From: an uncultured Butyricicoccus sp.
Lineage (GTDB): Bacteria > Bacillota > Clostridia > Oscillospirales > Butyricicoccaceae
Assembly: GCA_947575935.1 (NCBI GenBank)
Contig: CANPPM010000141.1
Coordinates: forward strand, 1-7,091
Direction: 5' to 3'
Length of the DNA stretch: 7,091 bases
This document shows positions 1 through 5,576 of the stretch, in pieces; position 1 is the stretch's first letter; the number at the start of each line of letters is the position of its first letter. The position numbers and the translations under genes are program-made. A model generated the notes under the pieces. It saw only the letters and a program-made list of their open reading frames with translations. It ran no database searches and had not been told where the DNA came from.

Positions 1-1
1 G

Positions 2-2110
2 AAGCAAGCTGTCACAACCACCGAAGGCTTTATCCGCGTCATTGCAGGCGCAGGATCGGGAAAAACGCGTGCGCTTTCCCACCGCTTCGCGTATTTGGTC
101 AATGAACTGGGTATCCTACCCGGCAATATCTTATGTGTGACCTTTACCAACAAATCTGCAAATGAAATGCGCCAGCGCATCCACCAGCTGACCGGAGACC
201 AAGACACGGGCTACATCCAGACTTTCCACGGTTTCTGTGCCACGGTACTTGAAGAAGATATCAATGCGGTACAGTACCCTAAAAGTTTTTTGGTTCTTGA
301 TAATTCAGATATTGACGCGATGCTGGAGATGATCTATGAAGACCGCGGCCTGACGCTGCGGAACATGACATTCAGCAAAGCGCGTGATATGATCGAAATT
401 CGAAAACTCAACAATGAGCCGGAATACTACCTCGATCTGATTGAAATGTCGCCTGACACCCTGCAGCAAAAATACCAGACTGCAACCGATACATCCGATA
501 TCATATTCTATGGTTATCTCTGTCAGCAAAAAAAATGTTTTGGACTGGATTATAACGATCTGATTAAGTTCACACTCTATATTTTCCAGCGACGCCCAGA
601 GATACGGCTGAAATGGCAGCAGCGACTGGAATACATTATGATCGACGAATTCCAAGATATCGATGGTCTGCAATATACGCTGATGGAAGTACTTTGCGGT
701 TATCATAAAAATCTGTTTATCGTAGGTGATCCTGATCAAACGATCTACACCTGGCGTGGCGCCGATGTAAAATACTTACTGCATTTTGATCAAGCCTTTC
801 CAGGTGTCAAAACCATTTACCTGCTGGAAAATTACCGCTCGACCCCGCAGGTACTTGCTGTGGCTGACTCACTTATTTCCCATAACCGTAGCCGCATTGC
901 AAAACATCTGCTCCCTACCCTGCCAGATGGCGCACCGGTATACTGCTGCCTAGCAGAAAATACCGGGGCGGAAGCAAGATGGATGGCCGACCAAATTGGC
1001 AAACTGCACGCATCTGGAATTCCATACCGCGACATTGCCGTACTGTACCGTGCCCATTACATCACACGGCCGGTCGAAGACATCCTGTTGAACCAGCAAA
1101 TACCTTATACGATCTACAGCGGCACACCGTTTTGGGGACGGCGGGAAATCAAGGATGCACTTTCTTATCTGCGCATGATCGTCTATCAAGACGACTTATC
1201 TTTCCTGCGAATCGTTAACGTGCCAAAGCGTAATATTGGCAAACGGCGGCTCCGGTTCCTGCAGGACTTTGCCGAGGCACACAGCTGCTCCCTTTATGAA
1301 GCACTCTCCCAATGCCTGGAAGAAGACTTATTGAAAGGAACACAGGCAGCGCAATTCAGCACCCTGGTCAAATCCTTTTCTGATCGTTGTATTGGACAGC
1401 CGATATCTGAAGTACTGTCCGCCCTACTGCATGAAAGCGGTTATGAACGTATGCTGCGCACTGAGGGCAGCCAGGAACGGCTGGACAACCTTGCTGAGCT
1501 CCGGCAGTCGGTATATGAGTACGAAACTACCTGTGGTGAGGAAGTCTCGCTAGAGCACTATTTAACGCATGCCGCATTGTTCACAAACTCTGATACCACT
1601 GGGAAAGAAGACAAAATTAAGTTAATGACCGTACATGCTGCCAAAGGCCTAGAATTCCCTTATGTATTCCTGTGCGGAATGAACGAAGGCTTTTTTCCTT
1701 CCCGCAAAATCCTTACCCTGCCCAGCATGGAAGAAGAGCGGCGGCTCGCTTATGTCGCCATGACGCGAGCAGAACATGGTCTCTTCCTCTCCGCGGCCGC
1801 GGGATATCATTTTGATGGGTCGACCCGTTTTCCATCACGTTTTCTACTGGAAATAGATCAAAGTACGGTTGTTTTTACGCCGGAACCTGATGCATCTCTA
1901 ATAAAAGCGGCACACGATTATACAGAGCACAGCGCACGCATGCTGGAGGCTGCCAACACACCGCGTTTTTTGCCAGGTCAACGGGTACGTCATTTTATCT
2001 TTGGCCCGGGCACGATCGTATCAACAGAATCAGATGCTTATTTGGTACAGTTCGACGAACTGGATACCGCCAGACGCATTTCCTTTCGCGCAAAATTGGA
2101 AAAAAACTGA
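2..2110 (+). CDS. ATP-dependent 3'-5' DNA helicase, UvrD/PcrA family (5' end cut by window)
   Basis: This superfamily 1A helicase would unwind DNA in excision repair, in removing stalled complexes, or in replication restart. The frame is open from base 2, so 702 residues are visible and only the first few (the Q-motif start) are missing. Motifs run in order: Walker A AGAGSGKT (44-67); motif Ia TFTNKSANEM; Ib TFHGF; motif II IDEFQD (~644-660); motif III GDPDQTIYTWRG (~727-762); motif IV ENYRS (~828-842); motif V VHAAKGLEF (~1630-1657); motif VI EERRLAYVAMTRAE (~1733-1773). The tail (~1972-2090, PGQRVRHFIFGPGTI) resembles the Tudor-like C-terminal domain of PcrA/UvrD that contacts RNA polymerase. 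An in-frame TTG at 95 is not the start, because Walker A lies upstream of it. All catalytic motifs look intact. PcrA, UvrD and other UvrD-like paralogues cannot be told apart here, so no symbol is given. Confidence 0.95.
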   Translation, partial: KQAVTTTEGFIRVIAGAGSGKTRALSHRFAYLVNELGILPGNILCVTFTNKSANEMRQRIHQLTGDQDTGYIQTFHGFCATVLEEDINAVQYPKSFLVLDNSDIDAMLEMIYEDRGLTLRNMTFSKARDMIEIRKLNNEPEYYLDLIEMSPDTLQQKYQTATDTSDIIFYGYLCQQKKCFGLDYNDLIKFTLYIFQRRPEIRLKWQQRLEYIMIDEFQDIDGLQYTLMEVLCGYHKNLFIVGDPDQTIYTWRGADVKYLLHFDQAFPGVKTIYLLENYRSTPQVLAVADSLISHNRSRIAKHLLPTLPDGAPVYCCLAENTGAEARWMADQIGKLHASGIPYRDIAVLYRAHYITRPVEDILLNQQIPYTIYSGTPFWGRREIKDALSYLRMIVYQDDLSFLRIVNVPKRNIGKRRLRFLQDFAEAHSCSLYEALSQCLEEDLLKGTQAAQFSTLVKSFSDRCIGQPISEVLSALLHESGYERMLRTEGSQERLDNLAELRQSVYEYETTCGEEVSLEHYLTHAALFTNSDTTGKEDKIKLMTVHAAKGLEFPYVFLCGMNEGFFPSRKILTLPSMEEERRLAYVAMTRAEHGLFLSAAAGYHFDGSTRFPSRFLLEIDQSTVVFTPEPDASLIKAAHDYTEHSARMLEAANTPRFLPGQRVRHFIFGPGTIVSTESDAYLVQFDELDTARRISFRAKLEKN

Positions 2111-2111
2111 A

Positions 2112-2160
2112 AAGGATGTTCCGAATACACAAAATTGTTTTCGGAACATCCTTATTTTTT
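2112..2160 (+). terminator. Strong intrinsic terminator shared by convergent genes
   Basis: A perfect 14-bp stem, AAGGATGTTCCGAA (2112-2125) with its exact complement (2140-2153), encloses a 14-nt loop and is followed by ATTTTTT (2154-2160) on the plus strand. It begins one base after the helicase stop. Read on the minus strand, the same stem is followed by a T-rich run (complement of 2098-2111), so it probably also terminates the NlpC/P60 operon, whose stop codon is at 2160-2162. Confidence 0.9.
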
Positions 2161-3068
2161 CAATCATTGATAAAACGGCCGCCGCAGATAAAATTATTGT
2201 GATAGCTACCGCTCCAAAGCGTATCATAGCTGACGTAATCACCTTTGTTGGGAGAATGAATAAACTGCCCCTCGCCAACATAGATACCCGCATGTCCAAC
2301 GCCACTACCAGAACCCGAGTTCCGGAAGAAAACCAGATCCCCCGGGAGGAGCTCGTCCATTGTCAGCTCTGGAGCAGCTGCACGCTGATCAGAAGCAGTG
2401 CGCGGAATTTCCTGTACAACATTCTTGTATACAAAATATGTAAACCCAGAACAGTCAAACCCATCAGGGCTTGCACCGCCATATTGATAAGGCGTGCCCA
2501 AATAACTCGCGGCAAACGCAAGAACCTGTTGCCGGATTGGGCTAACATCGGTATTCACAATAGAGGGCAGAGATGACATCGGCACCTCTTCCCCAGTCAC
2601 GGTCAGATAATCCGGATGCACAAAACCAGTCTGTCCATTATACTGTATCTTAAACCAGCCCTCTGAAATCCCCACGACCGCTACGCTTGTCCCACTCTGA
2701 AAACGGCTGATAACCTCAGAAGCAGTCGAAGGAGAAGTGCGAAAATTTACATCATCGGCCGAAATAGTGCCGCCGCCGACTGAAAAATCCTCTACGCCTG
2801 CATCCTCCGCAATGTAATCCATGCTGGCAAACCCAATAATTCCATCTATCGAAACCTGCGCCCATTCCCCGTCATCGGCAAGGATCGCCAATGTCGTCCC
2901 TTCTGGCACAGTTGTAATAACCGGGCCAAAAGGCTCGGTGCGAATATTCAGCTGAGAGGCTGTCGTCATACCGGTCTCAAGCGCAGAGGCACTCATCAGC
3001 GTACAGGCAGCCAACGCTGCACCAATTGCCGCACAACGGACCGCCCTGCAGCATTTCCGGATATCCAT
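2160..3068 (-). CDS. Secreted SH3b-SH3b-NlpC/P60 peptidoglycan endopeptidase
   Basis: Predicted exported cysteine peptidase of 302 residues that would cut peptide stems in peptidoglycan. Residues 1-29 form a signal peptide: basic RKCCRAVR, then an Ala-rich core. Cleavage could be by signal peptidase I after SASA (29), or at a lipobox-like LAAC with Cys22 if it is a lipoprotein. Two SH3b domains follow (about 33-87, with LNIRTEP; and about 100-155, with VNFRTSPS and GFVHPDYL), likely for wall binding. The NlpC/P60 domain covers about 175-302, with catalytic Cys206 in FDCSG, His259 in GHAGIY and His271 in FIHSP, so the catalytic set looks complete. The chosen ATG (3066-3068) has AAAGGAG 10 nt upstream (complement of 3079-3085). 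An in-frame TTG at 3095 would put that site inside the gene. It is the second gene of an operon, 39 nt after the 96-residue protein. Exact bond specificity cannot be read from sequence. Confidence 0.93.
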   Translation of the reverse strand: MDIRKCCRAVRCAAIGAALAACTLMSASALETGMTTASQLNIRTEPFGPVITTVPEGTTLAILADDGEWAQVSIDGIIGFASMDYIAEDAGVEDFSVGGGTISADDVNFRTSPSTASEVISRFQSGTSVAVVGISEGWFKIQYNGQTGFVHPDYLTVTGEEVPMSSLPSIVNTDVSPIRQQVLAFAASYLGTPYQYGGASPDGFDCSGFTYFVYKNVVQEIPRTASDQRAAAPELTMDELLPGDLVFFRNSGSGSGVGHAGIYVGEGQFIHSPNKGDYVSYDTLWSGSYHNNFICGGRFIND

Positions 3069-3078
3069 ATGTAAAAGA

Positions 3079-3085
3079 CTCCTTT
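3079..3085 (-). promoter_or_regulatory. Ribosome binding site that decides the NlpC/P60 start
   Basis: The minus strand reads AAAGGAG here, 10 nt before the ATG at 3068. It lies inside the longer reading frame that opens with TTG at 3095, and so favours the shorter 302-residue protein, whose N-terminus is also a cleaner signal peptide. Confidence 0.75.
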
Positions 3086-3107
3086 CGCGTATCAAAGAGA
3101 TATCTGC

Positions 3108-3398
3108 TTATTTCCCATTCAAGGCACGGCCAAGCCAAATAGAAGCAATGTCCATTGCCGCCCACAGACCGTCTTTCTCCGTTTTCTTCACGATCTTCTC
3201 ACGACGGGAAACATTTGGTGAGGTTTGCTGTAGCTGCACCGCCACACGTGTCGCGACCTGAAGGTCCTTTACCTGTTTAGAATCGAGGATCTGCATCATA
3301 ATAATATATTTATCACTCATGCTGCCATAGTAAATAATATTTTCTTTGCGCATGAGAGGATGCCCTTTATATTGAAGGGTCGTCTCTTGATCTGCCAT
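3108..3398 (-). CDS. Conserved-type small protein of unknown function, 96 aa
   Basis: Not recognised as a named family. From memory, proteins with the same pattern (YYGxMSDKY near residue 24, then MMQI, VQLQ, a basic EKIVKK stretch, and a C-terminal AxDIASIWLxRAL helix) occur widely as short hypothetical proteins in Clostridia; I cannot verify this here. It has no signal peptide or TM segment and looks like a small cytosolic alpha/beta protein with a central beta section and an amphipathic C-terminal helix. The ATG at 3398 is supported by AAAGGAG (complement of 3405-3411) with a 6-nt spacer. It is the first gene of the minus-strand operon, 39 nt ahead of the secreted NlpC/P60 hydrolase, and is read from the promoter at 3475-3503. 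The pairing may be functional or only positional. Confidence 0.85.
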   Translation of the reverse strand: MADQETTLQYKGHPLMRKENIIYYGSMSDKYIIMMQILDSKQVKDLQVATRVAVQLQQTSPNVSRREKIVKKTEKDGLWAAMDIASIWLGRALNGK

Positions 3399-3457
3399 AA
3401 AAAGCTCCTTTCCGGTCGCCGGGGGATTATGCTCCAGTTTACGCCTGCAGCGGCCCT

Positions 3458-3475
3458 GGTTACATTCCGGTTACA
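3458..3475. repeat. Direct repeat GGTTACA/TGTAACC with 11-bp period at the operon promoter
   Basis: GGTTACA occurs at 3458-3464 and again at 3469-3475, exactly 11 bp apart. On the minus strand this reads TGTAACC-GGAA-TGTAACC. The copies abut the -10 box and cover the predicted transcription start of the minus-strand operon. Tandem half-sites about one helical turn apart are typical of OmpR/PhoB-type response regulators. Placed downstream of the -10 they would be expected to repress. Confidence 0.5.
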
Positions 3476-3503
3476 GCATACCACAATCTGAGCCGTTTGT
3501 CAA
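3475..3503 (-). promoter_or_regulatory. Sigma-A-type promoter of the 96-aa/NlpC operon
   Basis: On the minus strand a perfect -35 TTGACA (complement of 3498-3503) is separated by 17 nt from a -10 TATGCT (complement of 3475-3480). Transcription should start near 3468, giving a leader of about 70 nt before the ATG at 3398. An A-rich stretch just upstream of the -35 could act as an UP element. A weaker CATAAT (3426-3431) has no matching -35. Confidence 0.8.
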
Positions 3504-3540
3504 ATATAAGTTTTACGGTTTTTTTGCGGAAGCTCTGGTT

Positions 3541-3578
3541 AAAATCACTAAAACCGTCGAAAATGTTTTGGTGATTTT
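3541..3578. repeat. Imperfect 14-bp inverted repeat in the divergent intergenic region
   Basis: AAAATCACTAAAAC (3541-3554) pairs with GTTTTGGTGATTTT (3565-3578) with a single T/G discrepancy, around a 10-nt spacer. No T-run follows on either strand, so it is not a typical terminator. It lies about 50-90 bp upstream of the mtaB start point and about 70-110 bp upstream of the minus-strand start point, so an operator or a bend is possible. A second inverted pair, ACGGTTTT (3515-3522) and AAAACCGT (3550-3557), overlaps its left arm. Confidence 0.5.
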
Positions 3579-3596
3579 GAAAAAAACGTAATGGTA

Positions 3597-3625
3597 TTGC
3601 AGATCGGACAAATTTCCGTTATAAT
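3597..3625 (+). promoter_or_regulatory. mtaB promoter
   Basis: The -35 TTGCAG (3597-3602), a 17-nt spacer, and a perfect -10 TATAAT (3620-3625) predict a start near 3632. This lies inside the longest open frame, which begins at 3591, and shows that translation must start further downstream, at 3651 or 3663. Confidence 0.82.
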
Positions 3626-3662
3626 ATTGGCAGAAAATTTTGCGGAAACGATGGTGCAAATT

Positions 3663-4964
3663 ATGAAGTTTTGCTTTGATACTCTGGGCTGCAAGGTCAA
3701 CCTATTCGAAACGCAGGCATTGGCCCAGCTGGCACTGGAACGCGGGCATACCCTAGTTACACAAGACGCTGATGCCGTAATCCTAAATACCTGCGCAGTC
3801 ACCTCCATCAGCGAACGCAAAAACCTCCGCACCATTCACAGGCTTCGCCGGGAGAATCCCCACGCCGTGCTTGCAGTCTGCGGATGCTTTGCACAATGCA
3901 ATCCGGAACGGCTAAAAGCTACCGGCGAGGTAGACTTGATCTGCGGCACTGCAGACCGGGCATCCGTGCTAGCTGCCTGTGAACAGGCGGTTCATACTGC
4001 AGGCTACTGCCACCAGTTAAAAGCAGCGCAAACAGACCAATTCGAACTGCTTCGTGCCGGCGTCCCCTCCGGCCGGACACGGGCGCTGCTGAAGATACAA
4101 GACGGCTGCGACAACTACTGTACCTACTGTATAATTCCATATGTCCGGGGGCACGTGCGTTCCATGCCTCCGGAAGCAGCCTGTGCAGAAGCGCGGCGGC
4201 TGGCAGACGCAGGTGTACATGAAATCATGATAACTGGCATTGAAATCTCCTCTTACGGTTCTGACCTTTCTAAATCTGTTAATTTAATCACACTGATGGA
4301 ACAGCTGCTTACCAACTGCCCTGAGCTACGCTTCCGGCTGGGCTCGCTGGAGCCGCGCATTGTAGACCAGGATTTTTGCAGCCGCCTGAAAAATTTTTCA
4401 AACCTTGCGCCGCACTTTCATCTTTCCCTACAGAGCGGCTGTGACAGCGTGCTTCAGCGCATGCACCGGCGCTATGATACGGCGCTATATAAAGAAAAGA
4501 TGGAACTACTCCGCTCAGCCTTTCCGCACTGTTCACTGACCACCGATCTGATCGTCGGCTTCCCCGGTGAAACCGAAACTGAGTTTTTACAGACGCTGAA
4601 CTTTATTCAGGAATGCGGCTTTGCCGCCATCCATGTCTTCCCCTATTCCATACGGAAAGGAACCGCTGCAGCTCAAATGACAGACCAATTGTCCAATTCC
4701 GTCAAACAAGACCGCGCTTCACGTGCCAAAGCGGTTGCCGCTGCCTGCGGCGCAGCATACCGCAGGACCTTCCTCGGACGCACGCTGACAGTCCTGCTGG
4801 AACACCCGGCAGGCAACGGCCTTTGGAGCGGCCACACGGAATATGCGTTTCCAGTTTATCTTCCGTCCGAAGAACAAAACTTGAAAAACACCCTGTGTGC
4901 CGTTCGGCTAACTGCGCTGCACCACGACGGACTGCTCGGAGAACCGCTGGAAAGCCACTTTTGA
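3663..4964 (+). CDS. mtaB: tRNA-N6-threonylcarbamoyladenosine (t6A37) methylthiotransferase MtaB
   Basis: Radical-SAM enzyme that adds a methylthio group to t6A at position 37 of tRNAs reading ANN codons, giving ms2t6A. The 433 residues match the usual MtaB length. The N-terminal methylthiotransferase domain has the three auxiliary-cluster cysteines Cys10 (TLGCKVN), Cys44 (NTCAV) and Cys75 (CGCFAQ). The radical-SAM motif is C149-x3-C153-x2-C156 in GCDNYCTYCIIPYVRG. Other family marks are ITGIEISSYG, the LSLQSG segment, TTDLIVGFPGET, and a C-terminal TRAM domain (about 375-430). The start at 3663 (MKFCFDTLGCKVN) fits the family and has a weak GGTG 6 nt upstream; an in-frame ATG at 3651 is the alternative. 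The open frame from 3591 is rejected because the promoter lies within it. MtaB is preferred over MiaB and RimO because of its LGCKVN opening and NTCAVT context. Confidence 0.93.
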   Translation: MKFCFDTLGCKVNLFETQALAQLALERGHTLVTQDADAVILNTCAVTSISERKNLRTIHRLRRENPHAVLAVCGCFAQCNPERLKATGEVDLICGTADRASVLAACEQAVHTAGYCHQLKAAQTDQFELLRAGVPSGRTRALLKIQDGCDNYCTYCIIPYVRGHVRSMPPEAACAEARRLADAGVHEIMITGIEISSYGSDLSKSVNLITLMEQLLTNCPELRFRLGSLEPRIVDQDFCSRLKNFSNLAPHFHLSLQSGCDSVLQRMHRRYDTALYKEKMELLRSAFPHCSLTTDLIVGFPGETETEFLQTLNFIQECGFAAIHVFPYSIRKGTAAAQMTDQLSNSVKQDRASRAKAVAAACGAAYRRTFLGRTLTVLLEHPAGNGLWSGHTEYAFPVYLPSEEQNLKNTLCAVRLTALHHDGLLGEPLESHF

Positions 4965-5028
4965 AAAAGCCTGCAAAACCATGCACCAACCGAGAGCCGC
5001 TTCCATAGTATGATGTGAAATCAAACTT

Positions 5029-5034
5029 AGGAGG
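5029..5034 (+). promoter_or_regulatory. Perfect AGGAGG ribosome binding site of the Cys-rich gene
   Basis: AGGAGG sits 9 nt before the ATG at 5044. It is the strongest Shine-Dalgarno in the window and is the main evidence that this low-complexity frame is translated. Confidence 0.85.
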
Positions 5035-5043
5035 CAAACAATC

Positions 5044-5274
5044 ATGTGTAACTGTAGTTCTGTAAACGGCTGGTCTGAAAACATCTGGTGGATCGTGATT
5101 GCAATCGTCCTGATCTGGGTCTGCTGCTGCAACGGCAACAATTCCGGTGTCGGCGGTATCACGGACGGCAACGGCTGCTGCTGCTGCTGCTGTGGCGGCA
5201 ACAATTCCGGCGTTGGCGGCGTAACCACCAATCCCTCAACCTGCTGCAACTGCTGCAACTGCTGCTGCTGCTAA
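5044..5274 (+). CDS. Cysteine-rich single-TM small protein with 21-residue repeat, unknown function
   Basis: I do not recognise a named family. The protein has 76 residues, 19 of them Cys (25%). Layout: a short N-terminus with Cys2 and Cys4; a hydrophobic, Trp-rich segment (about 14-26, IWWIVIAIVLIWV) that fits one short membrane helix; then an entirely Cys/Gly/Asn-rich tail with CCC (27-29), six Cys (45-50), CC (67-68), CC (70-71) and a terminal CCCC (73-76). Residues 27-47 and 48-68 are a 21-residue repeat with core GNNSGVGG(I/V)T. The gene is credible despite its composition because it has a strong AGGAGG (5029-5034) 9 nt before the ATG and a strong terminator downstream. It lies 79 nt after mtaB with no terminator between. 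Metal binding, disulfide or lipid-modified surface protein, and spore-layer protein are all possible; none is demonstrated. Confidence 0.8.
   Translation: MCNCSSVNGWSENIWWIVIAIVLIWVCCCNGNNSGVGGITDGNGCCCCCCGGNNSGVGGVTTNPSTCCNCCNCCCC
5122..5247 (+). repeat. In-frame 63-bp tandem repeat with TGC-codon runs inside the Cys-rich gene
   Basis: Two consecutive 63-bp units (from codon 27 and codon 48) share the identical 14-mer GGCAACAATTCCGG at 5134-5147 and 5197-5210. The units are joined by TGC codon runs: three copies at 5122-5130, and five plus one TGT at 5176-5193. A further Cys-codon set ends the gene. The period is a multiple of three, so copy-number changes keep the frame. Confidence 0.8.
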
Positions 5275-5370
5275 TCCATCTCCATAATGGGGACGGCGCC
5301 CATATCCTGAAGGACATTTCTAAGCTATAAAACAGATTTTTTACAGTCCCCTGATGAAATGGGTGCAGCA

Positions 5371-5411
5371 CCGAACGGTCGGCTCTCTACTAGCCGGCCG
5401 TTCGGCTTTTT
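5371..5411 (+). terminator. Intrinsic terminator after the Cys-rich gene
   Basis: CCGAACGGTCGGCT (5371-5384) pairs with AGCCGGCCGTTCGG (5392-5405), 14 bp with one G-U wobble and a 7-nt loop, followed by CTTTTT (5406-5411). It ends transcription of the Cys-rich gene and probably of mtaB. The 96 nt between the stop codon and the stem hold no gene. Confidence 0.9.
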
Positions 5412-5538
5412 CCATTTACGCATCCTTCATCCAAGGAGTGGTTTGATCTTCACGCTGCATGCAATACCAAAAACCATCCATTCCATCTTTTCTGCTAAAA
5501 GCCAGCTATAAAGTAACAAAAAATTTACATTTATCTCA
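5412..5538. other. Non-coding spacer between terminator and MerR-type promoter
   Basis: I see no convincing gene here. It becomes A/T-rich toward 5538, contains the palindrome TGCATGCA (5456-5463), and is covered on the minus strand only by a short frame with no ribosome binding site and no recognisable content. Together with its flanks (5275-5709) it is the longest gene-free stretch of the window, otherwise occupied by a terminator, a promoter/operator and a leader. Confidence 0.5.
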
Positions 5539-5569
5539 TTGACATGGAGTGCACTCCAGATGTTACCGT
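5539..5569 (+). promoter_or_regulatory. MerR-type promoter of the AKR-merR operon
   Basis: A perfect -35 TTGACA (5539-5544) is followed by a 19-nt spacer and a -10-like TACCGT (5564-5569). Spacers of 19-20 bp are the signature of promoters that MerR-family activators open by DNA distortion; ordinary sigma-A promoters have about 17. The spacer contains a perfect palindrome. The nearest downstream operon ends with a MerR-family gene, the obvious candidate regulator. The -10 match is modest, as expected for an activator-dependent promoter. Transcription would start near 5576, with a leader of about 133 nt. Confidence 0.7.
5545..5558. promoter_or_regulatory. Palindromic operator TGGAGTGCACTCCA
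   Basis: A perfect 14-bp palindrome directly abuts the -35 hexamer and lies wholly within the long spacer, the standard place for a MerR dimer. Its GAGTnnACTC core resembles operators I associate with MerR regulators of the AdhR/NmlR group; that likeness is from memory. The predicted ligand is the regulator starting at 6876. Confidence 0.72.
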
Positions 5570-5576
5570 AATAAGA

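Noticed and set aside
305..739. Minus-strand frame of 144 codons inside the helicase gene
   Set aside because: It is antisense to conserved helicase motif regions, with no ribosome binding site or family content.
2001..2576. Plus-strand frame of 191 codons across the helicase end and the NlpC region
   Set aside because: It runs straight through a 14-bp terminator and is antisense to the well-supported NlpC/P60 catalytic domain.
4613..5008. Plus-strand frame of 131 codons over the end of mtaB
   Set aside because: It is out of frame with the conserved TRAM domain of MtaB; the Arg/Pro/Ser-rich translation is typical of a shadow frame.
5173..5193. TGC repeat array considered as a CRISPR-like or mobile-element repeat
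   Set aside because: The repeats are codon runs within a translated gene. There are no spacers, no terminal inverted repeats and no transposase nearby.
4908..5258. Minus-strand frame with poly-Gln and Pro-rich repeats
   Set aside because: It is the antisense reading of the TGC runs (GCA/CAG) in the Cys-rich gene, with no ribosome binding site. The plus-strand frame has AGGAGG and a terminator.
3663..5274. Functional link in which MtaB modifies the tRNA that decodes the many Cys codons behind it
   Set aside because: MtaB acts on t6A37 in tRNAs reading ANN codons. Cys is read from UGY, whose tRNA would carry an i6A-type modification handled by MiaB. The neighbourhood alone does not support a link.
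5088..5330. Plus-strand frame with Leu-rich runs overlapping the Cys-rich gene
   Set aside because: It is the CTG phase of the same repeats, lacks a ribosome binding site, and reads past the stop without recognisable content.
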